Positions 6,350 to 11,265 of a stretch of DNA of 11,265 nt are shown here, piece by piece (position 1 is the first letter of the stretch; every line of letters begins with the position of its first letter). The position numbers and the translations under genes were made by a program. The stretch is from positions 1-11,265 of the forward strand of contig JANLIN010000039.1 in the NCBI GenBank assembly GCA_024654345.1, given 5' to 3'. The notes below the pieces were generated by a model. The model searched no databases and was not told where the DNA came from. It was given only the letters and a program-made list of their open reading frames with translations. The stretch comes from Candidatus Komeilibacteria bacterium (GTDB lineage Bacteria; Patescibacteriota; Patescibacteriia; UBA1558).

Positions 6350-6369
6350 GAATCCTGCTCCCGGAGCCA
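6350..6369 (+). repeat. Direct repeat, right copy (attR-like)
   Basis: Exact copy of the 20 nt at 5344-5363. No tRNA 5' half precedes it, so it cannot encode a tRNA. Flanking bases on both sides differ from those at the tRNA gene, so the identity stops exactly at the CCA. Confidence 0.85.
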
Positions 6370-6418
6370 GCTGACTAATTTTCAGTACGAAAAAATATTG
6401 CTAAACTGAAAAAGGCTT

Positions 6419-6487
6419 ATGAAAAAAAGACCTAAAATCCACATGGTAGTTTTCGGCTTCGGAGCTGTCGTGGCGGGTAATGTGTAG
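6419..6487 (+). CDS. Possible 22-codon small ORF or truncated gene start
   Basis: An ATG at 6419 opens MKKRPKIHMVVFGFGAVVAG, closing at TAG after two more codons. It has a basic N-terminus followed by a hydrophobic, glycine-rich stretch, like a signal or membrane segment cut short. AAGG lies 3 nt before the ATG, too close to be a good ribosome site. The ORF is short enough to be chance; it could also be the leftover start of a disrupted membrane protein next to the island boundary. Confidence 0.2.
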   Translation: MKKRPKIHMVVFGFGAVVAGNV

Positions 6488-6498
6488 TGTCTTTAGCG

Positions 6499-6507
6499 TG
6501 GTATAAT
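6499..6507 (+). promoter_or_regulatory. Extended -10 promoter with leaderless start
   Basis: TGGTATAAT is an extended -10 with perfect TATAAT at 6502-6507. The ATG at 6514 is 6 nt further on, at the expected transcription start, so the mRNA is probably leaderless. No -35 is obvious. Confidence 0.65.
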
Positions 6508-6513
6508 TAATGC

Positions 6514-6981
6514 ATGCCACTTATACACTCGATCAATTTTCTTGACGCACTGGGATTGTTTTTGCTCATGGCGGGATTTGTCATTGGTCTGGGTGCGGTA
6601 ACGGTGATAGATATTCATGGTTTCCTCGGACGAAAATCCAGCTATTGGACCGAGGCTACCACGCGGACGCATAAAGTGACCAAGCCGCTGATATGGGCCG
6701 GTATCGGGTTGGCTATCATCGGGGGTTTGATTTTCTATCGTGCACAGAGCTTCACCGGTGTTCCACTCATTCAGGCTGTCATTGCCGTGGCGCTCATTAT
6801 GAATGGCTATTTTTTATCGTTCAAAGTCAGCCCTTTCTTATTGAAACGAGAAAAAGAGGGTCGGGCGGGCGAGCTGCTACCGATCAGCTGGCAGAGAAAA
6901 ATAATGATCGGCCTTATTATCTCCGACATTGGTTGGTGGGGAGGACTGTTTCTACTAATTGTCTACCTTCTTAGTGTGTAA
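6514..6981 (+). CDS. Four-span integral membrane protein, unknown function
   Basis: The 155-residue product has four predicted membrane spans (about 10-33, 57-75, 83-107, 128-153). The loop after span 1 carries VIDIHGFLGRKSSYWTEAT and a second histidine in RTHKVTKP. The two histidines H35 and H53, near span ends, are the only candidates I see for a metal or haem site; the architecture is loosely like small DUF2269/CopD-type membrane proteins, but I cannot assign it. A short charged loop (KREKEGRAGE) separates spans 3 and 4. The next gene starts 6 nt after the stop, so the two form an operon. Confidence 0.75.
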   Translation: MPLIHSINFLDALGLFLLMAGFVIGLGAVTVIDIHGFLGRKSSYWTEATTRTHKVTKPLIWAGIGLAIIGGLIFYRAQSFTGVPLIQAVIAVALIMNGYFLSFKVSPFLLKREKEGRAGELLPISWQRKIMIGLIISDIGWWGGLFLLIVYLLSV

Positions 6982-6987
6982 ACATCT

Positions 6988-7500
6988 ATGAGAAAGAAAA
7001 TCATCACGGTTAATGATAAATTCCAAAAGAATTATAAATACGTTCTTACCGTACCGGTGGGTAAGAATTTTCAGACCGATTTCAAACCGGAACTGACACC
7101 AAAGCAGATGCTGGCTTTAGGGGTGTTTGGTGGCAAGTACTTGACTGACTGTCGGAAAGAATTCCCCAAAGACTGGTTTACGCGCGCCAAGCTTTCACCG
7201 AATCAGCACGATGACAGACTGAATTATTTTCACCGGCATGCCAGTCAGCCGCTGAGTGTCTGGCGAGAAAGAGGTTGGATCAATGAAAAGCATGATCCGC
7301 GCGGGTGGTTCCAGTGGTACTGCCGTTATTACCTGGGACGGAGATTGCCGGACGAAGACGAAAGACAGATCAAGCGTTGGAAAGCTATCCGGCGCCATAT
7401 CGCACAGGTCAAAAAAAATTGCCAAGTTGGCGATTTAACTTGTCGGCCCGTACAAAGACAAGCAATTTTGCACTGGGCATATGATTCCAGGAAAATTTGA
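6988..7500 (+). CDS. Conserved uncharacterised soluble protein
   Basis: The 170-residue product has no membrane segment. It has strongly patterned motifs of a conserved family: GGKYLTDC (48-55), LNYFHRHASQPLSVWRERGW (78-97), GWFQWYCRYYLGRR (106-119), DERQIKRW (124-131) and RQAILHWAYD (157-166). It is basic and rich in Trp, Tyr and Arg, with four cysteines (55, 112, 145, 152). I recall similar sequences as conserved hypotheticals in diverse genomes, without a function. It starts 6 nt after the membrane protein stop, with no Shine-Dalgarno, so translation is probably coupled. It converges with the next gene; only a weak hairpin (CAGA/TCTG, about 7505-7521) lies between. Confidence 0.75.
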   Translation: MRKKIITVNDKFQKNYKYVLTVPVGKNFQTDFKPELTPKQMLALGVFGGKYLTDCRKEFPKDWFTRAKLSPNQHDDRLNYFHRHASQPLSVWRERGWINEKHDPRGWFQWYCRYYLGRRLPDEDERQIKRWKAIRRHIAQVKKNCQVGDLTCRPVQRQAILHWAYDSRKI

Positions 7501-7521
7501 AAAATCAGAGGCCAGTCTGTC

Positions 7522-8067
7522 TTATTTTGCTATCGTATTTCTGGCACGTTGGAAAAGCAGGCCTGCGCCGAAGAATAAGATGGCGAAGAAACCGCTGGCA
7601 CCGAAGGTTTGTACGACACCGAAGGAGAACCCCGGTTGCCAGATGAAAAAAGCGATAACCGGTACCAGGATTTGGGCAATCGCCATGGCGTATAAAGTAT
7701 AAGCCAGACCTTGGGGTTTCAGCCGTGACAAAATCGCGCCGAGCAGTCCGATGGCGATGACGCCTAGATATAGTGTGTTGGCCGGGTTGTCTTCATTGCC
7801 GATCAATCCGACGGCCAAATTTACCCAAATAAGCAAGAGAGTGGACCCCAGGGCGGCACCGATGGCGGCTCGGTAGGCGACATTGCCGCCACGGTTGGCT
7901 ATCATCTCATAGGTTAGGCCGGTGCCTAGCAGAAGTATGCCGGCCACGACGAAATCACTTAGGTCCCAAGCCACTTCATCACTGAATTGCATCGCTATCA
8001 AGGGCACCAGCAAAAGGCAGGCTACAATTATGATGATTCTGATAACATTTTTCGATCTCATTTTCAT
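7522..8067 (-). CDS. Six-span integral membrane protein, unknown function
   Basis: The 181-residue product begins with a basic tip (MKMRSKNVIR) and has about six hydrophobic spans (8-27, 37-55, 66-88, 98-114, 119-142, 152-173). Conserved-looking polar segments are MQFSDEVAWDLSDFVVAG (26-43) and NLAVGLIGNEDNPAN (83-97). I recognise this as resembling a widespread family of small uncharacterised membrane proteins but know no function. The ATG at 8067 fits a promoter about 8 nt upstream of the start; an alternative ATG at 8061 cannot be excluded. It stands alone on the minus strand, diverging from the SurA_N-like gene. Confidence 0.75.
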   Translation of the reverse strand: MKMRSKNVIRIIIIVACLLLVPLIAMQFSDEVAWDLSDFVVAGILLLGTGLTYEMIANRGGNVAYRAAIGAALGSTLLLIWVNLAVGLIGNEDNPANTLYLGVIAIGLLGAILSRLKPQGLAYTLYAMAIAQILVPVIAFFIWQPGFSFGVVQTFGASGFFAILFFGAGLLFQRARNTIAK

Positions 8068-8081
8068 GAAGTGTTAATGGC

Positions 8082-8110
8082 TTAATATTTTCTGTTGTTT
8101 CAACCAGCAA
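8082..8110 (-). promoter_or_regulatory. Promoter of the six-span membrane protein gene
   Basis: On the minus strand TTGCTG (8110-8105), a 17-bp spacer and TATTAA (8087-8082). The expected start is near 8075, leaving a leader of only about 8 nt before the ATG. Confidence 0.5.
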
Positions 8111-8198
8111 TATATTGATATTAGCATGGAAATTGATATTATTTAAATTCCCTGTCATATTATTGCAGTTAATACTCAAATCTGGTAAAGTAGTGTTA

Positions 8199-8246
8199 TA
8201 TAATCTGTAGTCGGCAGATTTGGTTAGTCATTATTAGTAATATTAT
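8199..8246 (+). promoter_or_regulatory. Two candidate -10 boxes for the SurA_N-like gene
   Basis: A perfect TATAAT lies at 8199-8204, giving a leader of about 42 nt. TATTAT at 8241-8246 lies 7 nt before the ATG and would give a leaderless mRNA. Neither has a clear -35. Confidence 0.4.
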
Positions 8247-8253
8247 AAAATAA

Positions 8254-8931
8254 ATGTTAAAGACAATACTTATTGCCATAGGCATAGTAGTCGTGGTAGC
8301 TGGGGGTTGGTACTTGATTGATTCAAATTCATTTACGTCCATCACCCAACCTGCAACAAACAGCGCTGATAACGTGGCGGTAGTGAACGGGGAAGCCATT
8401 TCCCGGGCCGATCTTGAGGTTTTGAAGACGCAGACTGCCGCTCAGCAAGGAGTTGATCTAACAACATTGGACGTGGCGACCATGACCGCCTTGGAAACCC
8501 AGATTGTGGAGGATTTAATATCTCAAGCACTTATCAGACAAGCCGTTGAGGCGGCCGGAATACAGGTTCCCACCGATCAGCTTGATGCGCAGTTAGCCGA
8601 TATTCGCGCACAGTTTGGCGAGGAATCAGAATATCAAGCCGCACTGGTGGCAGAGGGTTTGACCGAGGTTCAACTACGCGAACGGATAAGTGCCGGTATG
8701 GCCACGGACATATACCTACAGCAGGAGCTGGACTTTACTACTCTTTCAGCTTCGGACGAAGAAATACAAGCTACGTACTCGCAGGCGCTGACTGAGAATC
8801 CGCAAATCCCGCCGTTAGAGGAGGTAAGAGATCAGGTTCAAGGGGCCGTGATACAACAGAAACAACAGGCAATGATAGGACAGTTGATTCAGAGTCTGCG
8901 CCAGCAGGCCCAGGTGGAAATTCTTCTTTAA
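8254..8931 (+). CDS. Membrane-anchored SurA_N-type protein lacking a parvulin domain
   Basis: The 225-residue product has an N-terminal membrane anchor (3-22), a linker, and a SurA N-terminal-like chaperone domain (about 40-160): VAVVNGEAISRADLEVLKTQ, then paired helices ETQIVEDLISQALIRQAVEA and LDAQLADIRAQFG. SASDEEIQATYSQA normally precedes the inserted parvulin PPIase domain of SurA/PrsA proteins. Here only about 8 residues follow (LTENPQIP) before the usual post-parvulin helix (PPLEEVRDQVQGAVIQQKQQ). The protein is therefore a foldase relative without prolyl-isomerase activity, likely a chaperone for secreted proteins on the outer face of the membrane. It has no lipobox. It is monocistronic and ends at a strong terminator. 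Confidence 0.82.
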   Translation: MLKTILIAIGIVVVVAGGWYLIDSNSFTSITQPATNSADNVAVVNGEAISRADLEVLKTQTAAQQGVDLTTLDVATMTALETQIVEDLISQALIRQAVEAAGIQVPTDQLDAQLADIRAQFGEESEYQAALVAEGLTEVQLRERISAGMATDIYLQQELDFTTLSASDEEIQATYSQALTENPQIPPLEEVRDQVQGAVIQQKQQAMIGQLIQSLRQQAQVEILL

Positions 8932-8940
8932 AGCAAAAAC

Positions 8941-8972
8941 AAAATCAGTCTCTAGCCGAGGCTGGTTTTATA
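8941..8972 (+). terminator. Intrinsic terminator after the SurA_N-like gene
   Basis: A 12-bp stem, AAAATCAGTCTC (8941-8952) with GAGGCTGGTTTT (8958-8969), loop TAGCC, two G-T pairs. The T's are in the 3' arm. Confidence 0.85.
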
Positions 8973-9026
8973 TTGGTCGGGGGCGGTACTAATATTTTTT
9001 TAATTCCTGCCTAATAAGATTGGTTA

Positions 9027-9491
9027 ATGCAAATCAAACCCTATAAGAAGCTGACGCTGATGTCAGTCCTGTCATTCATAATCATGTATGTCATCATGTA
9101 TTTCATGGTGGATACTTTGGATCACGTATTCCTGAATATCAATAAGTTCTACATGGCCGGGTTAATGACGCTACCGATGCTGGTCCTGGGTGTACTATTG
9201 ATGAAATCAATGTATACCAATAACCTCATGAATACCTGGATTATTATCGGGAGTGCGATTTTGTTTGGACTTTTGTTTCTATTTCTGCGTGGTCAAGTGG
9301 CCGTGGCGGACAAGCAATTTTTGCGTTCTATGATACCTCATCACTCCTCGGCGGTTCTGATGTGTGAGCGTGCCCATATAAAGGACAGAAAAATTCAGGA
9401 GTTATGTAGATCAATTGTGGAAACGCAACTGGCGGAGATAAAGCAAATGAATGACATGTTGGATAGACTGAAAGTGGGTGAGGGGATTTGA
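9027..9491 (+). CDS. Three-span membrane protein with C-terminal DUF305 domain
   Basis: The 154-residue product has three membrane spans (about 9-28, 40-60, 70-88) followed by a compact DUF305 segment (about 94-147): DKQFLRSMIPHHSSAVLMCE and later ETQLAEIKQMNDML. DUF305 proteins carry the conserved His-His (H105, H106) and C-terminal Glu/Met positions; some relatives, such as cyanobacterial CopM, bind copper. Additional potential ligands here are M112, C113, H117 and C127. DUF305 is usually extracytoplasmic; with three spans it would face outside if the N-terminus is inside. A role in copper or other metal handling is inference. The start lacks a Shine-Dalgarno, and TAAGAT (9015-9020) 6 nt before the ATG could make it leaderless. 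Confidence 0.85.
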   Translation: MQIKPYKKLTLMSVLSFIIMYVIMYFMVDTLDHVFLNINKFYMAGLMTLPMLVLGVLLMKSMYTNNLMNTWIIIGSAILFGLLFLFLRGQVAVADKQFLRSMIPHHSSAVLMCERAHIKDRKIQELCRSIVETQLAEIKQMNDMLDRLKVGEGI

Positions 9492-9516
9492 TTCTTTATT
9501 TAAAATATGCTATGAT
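9488..9516 (+). promoter_or_regulatory. Strong promoter of the secreted protease
   Basis: TTGATT at 9488-9493, a 17-bp spacer, and an extended -10 TGCTATGAT with the hexamer at 9511-9516. The -35 overlaps the stop codon of the DUF305 gene. Expected start is near 9522, giving a leader of about 38 nt that includes the ribosome site. Confidence 0.75.
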
Positions 9517-9548
9517 GTCATGAATATCGTAAATTAACAAAAGAAAAA

Positions 9549-9562
9549 AGGAGAAAGCTTTG
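9549..9562 (+). promoter_or_regulatory. Shine-Dalgarno that fixes a TTG start
   Basis: AGGAG (9549-9553) lies 6 nt before TTG (9560-9562), which begins a clean signal peptide (KKILFLITTVIFASLSVSL). There is no ATG in a comparable position. Most other genes in the window have no recognisable ribosome site. Confidence 0.8.
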
Positions 9563-10969
9563 AAAAAAATATTATTTTTAATAACTACTGTTATTTTTGC
9601 TAGTCTTTCAGTTTCGCTGACTCAACAAGATGATAAGGGTGAATATATATTCCCTGTAGAGGGCAATGAACAGAATAGAGGTGGCTTTGGAGCCTCGTTA
9701 TCTTGTAACAAAAATGCTGCTTGCTCTGAATTTCTTTCTTATTCGCAGGAGATAAAGGGAGTGTTCAAATTTAATGGAGCCACGGCGTGGTTTGTGAACA
9801 ATACCGCCCAAGATGGTAGGAAATTATTTATAACCGCGGCTCATGTTTATGGTGCCGGCGTAGTAGGGGAAATTATAAACGCAACTCTGTATCTGAATTA
9901 TGAAAGTGTTGATTGTGATAATTCAGGTGGTGAACCTATTCCCGAAGTTGTGAATACGCAGATTAAACTGCTAGTATATTCTCCGGCTGGTATTAGCACC
10001 TCTGATAGAGTCTTGGTAGAAGTCGTGGGTGATAATCTACAGGGGCTTTCGATCAAATTTCTTGGTTGGGATCGAAGGGGTTCTGTTGACATGGATATGT
10101 CAAACGCCTATGCCTTTCATCATCCTCAGCAGGATGTAAAAAAAGGCACCATATCATCCGTTATTGATTGGGGAGACTCTTTGCAAACCTGGCCAACTAT
10201 AGGGGCATTTGAGGGTGGTAGCTCGGGAGCACCATTATTTGATCAGAATAAGAGGGTCCGGGGGCACGCTACTTATGGAGTTGTTTTTAGCTGTTCAAGT
10301 GTTCCTCAATCACAGATATACTTCAAAAAGCTTGAATATCTGTGGGCGGAGTTATCTGCTCATCTTGATCCGATAAATTCAGGAGCGTTGTTTATCGACG
10401 GTCTAGAGTCCGCCCTGCCGGTAGAACTGACCAGCTTCAGGGCCGTGTTACATGGTCCAGTGGTTGAGTTAAACTGGGAAACGGCTACCGAAGTAGATAA
10501 CTATGGATTTGAAATCCAGCGCTTATCTCACTCAGCGGGCTGGGACTCGGTTGGTTTTGTTTCCGGACATGGAAGCAGTAATTCCCCGAAATCGTACTTC
10601 TTTACCGATCCAGTACTAAGATCTGGTAAAATTCAGTATCGTTTGAAGCAGATTGATACTGATGGGACGTTTGAGTACTCGAAGAGTGTTGAGGTTGATA
10701 TAGTCGGCGATTATGGATTGTCACAAAACTATCCTAATCCTTTTAACCCAAACACTGTAATCGAGTATTCATTGCCGGTGGAAACAACAGTTGATTTGGC
10801 GGTGTACAATATCATTGGTCAAAAGGTTAAAACCTTACAACAAGGAATTATACCAGCCGGATTCCATAAAGTGGAATTTGGCGGCAATGATCTTTCCAGT
10901 GGAGTATATATTTACAGGCTAAAAGCTGGCGAGTATATACAGACAAGGAAAATGATATTAAATAAATAA
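9560..10969 (+). CDS. Secreted lysyl-endopeptidase-like serine protease with T9SS type A sorting domain
   Basis: The 469-residue product has a signal peptide (1 to about 20) and a chymotrypsin-fold protease domain (about 60-265). The triad can be placed at H95 (FITAAHV), D149 (STSDRVLVEV, less certain) and S222 (EGGSSGAPLFD). The blocks TLYLNYESVDC, FLGWDRRG and AFHHPQQDVKKGTISS match the lysyl endopeptidase-like branch. Residues 286-382 form an Ig-like spacer typical of FCB-group secreted proteins (LPVELTSFRA, LNWETATEVDNYGFEIQR, YRLKQIDTDG). Residues 387-469 are a type A T9SS sorting domain (LSQNYPNPFNPNTVIEYSLP, then VYNIIGQKV, then GVYIYRLKAG, ending in basic residues). Four cysteines could pair. 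No T9SS machinery is in the window. The TTG start, strong Shine-Dalgarno, extended promoter and lower GC set it apart from its neighbours and suggest lateral transfer. Confidence 0.88.
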   Translation: MKKILFLITTVIFASLSVSLTQQDDKGEYIFPVEGNEQNRGGFGASLSCNKNAACSEFLSYSQEIKGVFKFNGATAWFVNNTAQDGRKLFITAAHVYGAGVVGEIINATLYLNYESVDCDNSGGEPIPEVVNTQIKLLVYSPAGISTSDRVLVEVVGDNLQGLSIKFLGWDRRGSVDMDMSNAYAFHHPQQDVKKGTISSVIDWGDSLQTWPTIGAFEGGSSGAPLFDQNKRVRGHATYGVVFSCSSVPQSQIYFKKLEYLWAELSAHLDPINSGALFIDGLESALPVELTSFRAVLHGPVVELNWETATEVDNYGFEIQRLSHSAGWDSVGFVSGHGSSNSPKSYFFTDPVLRSGKIQYRLKQIDTDGTFEYSKSVEVDIVGDYGLSQNYPNPFNPNTVIEYSLPVETTVDLAVYNIIGQKVKTLQQGIIPAGFHKVEFGGNDLSSGVYIYRLKAGEYIQTRKMILNK

Positions 10970-10979
10970 AATAGATAAG

Positions 10980-11008
10980 CCACCTTGTGTAAAAAGCAAG
11001 GTGGTTTT
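10980..11008 (+). terminator. Intrinsic terminator after the protease gene
   Basis: CCACCTTG (10980-10987), loop TGTAAAAAG, CAAGGTGG (10997-11004), TTTT. It lies 10 nt after the stop. Confidence 0.88.
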
Positions 11009-11087
11009 CATTTTTTATATCTCTAAAAATTAAGATGTCGTATAAGTAAGTATAACTAGGATTGAGCGTTGAATTTGGGGCATGCTA

Positions 11088-11116
11088 TTGACACAACTCA
11101 GTTTTTAGCCTATTAT
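11088..11116 (+). promoter_or_regulatory. Near-consensus promoter with no gene visible downstream
   Basis: Perfect TTGACA (11088-11093), 17-bp spacer, TATTAT (11111-11116). Expected start is near 11123. A terminator-like hairpin follows within 10 nt. The remaining 11009-11087 shows nothing. Confidence 0.7.
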
Positions 11117-11130
11117 AAGTCAGTTATTGT

Positions 11131-11157
11131 ACCGTCTACAGGGCGGTCCATTTTTTT
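11131..11157 (+). terminator. Terminator or attenuator hairpin just after a promoter
   Basis: ACCGTC (11131-11136), loop TACAG, GGCGGT (11142-11147), then CCA and a run of seven T. One pair is G-T. It would end a transcript of about 35 nt from the 11088 promoter, or attenuate a gene beyond the window. Confidence 0.55.
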
Positions 11158-11158
11158 A

Positions 11159-11265
11159 CCCCGTATCGAATCTATTCCTCGCTACGCTCGTCATAGATTG
11201 ATACGGGGCAGGCCCCGATCTAATTTATAGTCCTCGCTACGCTCGTCATAGATTTGGTACGGGGC
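11159..11265. repeat. Tandem pair of long palindromic repeats, cut by window end
   Basis: Unit 1 (11159-11208) has arms CCCCGTATC and GATACGGGG, extended by AATCTAT/ATAGATT across one bulged G, around a 17-nt loop. Unit 2 (11213-11264) has CCCCG/CGGGG ends and a less perfect stem. Both share an identical 24-nt core (11176-11199 and 11231-11254, beginning TCCTCGCTACGCTCGTC), 55 bp apart. No coding frame is evident. Confidence 0.75.

Larger units (their letters stand above)
5364..6369. mobile_element. Putative 1,006-bp mini-island at tRNA-Asn
   Basis: The segment lies between an intact tRNA-Asn and an exact 20-bp copy of its 3' end. It contains one AT-rich gene of unknown function (5582-6034) with its own promoter and terminator, a tRNA-3'-like scrap (about 6169-6189), a 9-bp-stem hairpin and a dispersed palindromic repeat. 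No integrase, transposase or replication gene is present, so it would be a non-autonomous or decayed element. Alternative: the right-hand tRNA fragment arrived with the palindromic repeat rather than by site-specific integration. Confidence 0.55.

Noticed and set aside
5344..6369. Transposon/insertion sequence
   Set aside because: No transposase frame and no terminal inverted repeats at the boundaries; the direct repeats are a tRNA 3' end, which points to tRNA-site integration instead.
11159..11265. CRISPR array
   Set aside because: Only two units, each strongly palindromic over its full length with no unique spacers, and no cas genes in the window.

Overview
The window looks like chromosomal sequence from a small-genome bacterium, most likely a Patescibacteria/CPR member (Parcubacteria-like). 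This is inference from the protein style: short housekeeping genes, many single-span or small membrane proteins of unknown function, few Shine-Dalgarno sites, and hairpin-rich intergenic DNA. No rRNA or other phylogenetic marker is present to prove it.

Layout. Positions 1-2359 hold a minus-strand replication/repair operon, dnaB -> ybaB (YbaB/EbfC) -> recR, followed by the first codons of another gene that leaves the window. A tRNA-Lys(TTT) with a near-consensus promoter is transcribed divergently from dnaB (2471-2596). It is followed by about 320 bp with no gene but several strong palindromes. Next is a membrane-anchored SIMPL (DUF541) protein (2920-3681), which converges through a shared bidirectional terminator on a minus-strand HI0933/YhiN-type flavoprotein (3735-4997).

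The region 5050-6370 is accessory. A promoter followed by two terminator-like hairpins precedes tRNA-Asn(GTT) (5289-5363). An exact 20-bp copy of the tRNA 3' end recurs at 6350-6369. The 1,006 bp unit delimited by these repeats carries one AT-rich unknown gene with its own promoter and terminator, a second tRNA-3'-like scrap, and a palindromic repeat related to the one next to tRNA-Lys. This is the architecture of a tRNA-targeting mini-island without an integrase.

Downstream are mostly cell-envelope genes: a four-span membrane protein with a conserved unknown partner (6514-7500), a convergent six-span membrane protein (7522-8067, minus), a SurA_N-type anchored chaperone-like protein lacking the parvulin domain (8254-8931), and a three-span membrane protein ending in a DUF305 domain (9027-9491). 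The last gene (9560-10969) encodes a secreted lysyl-endopeptidase-like serine protease with a C-terminal type A T9SS sorting domain. That tag is typical of Bacteroidota/Ignavibacteria and out of place if the host is a Patescibacterium. It has its own strong promoter, a strong Shine-Dalgarno and a TTG start, so lateral acquisition is a good explanation. The window ends in a strong promoter running straight into a terminator-like hairpin, and then a tandem pair of long palindromic repeats cut by the window edge.
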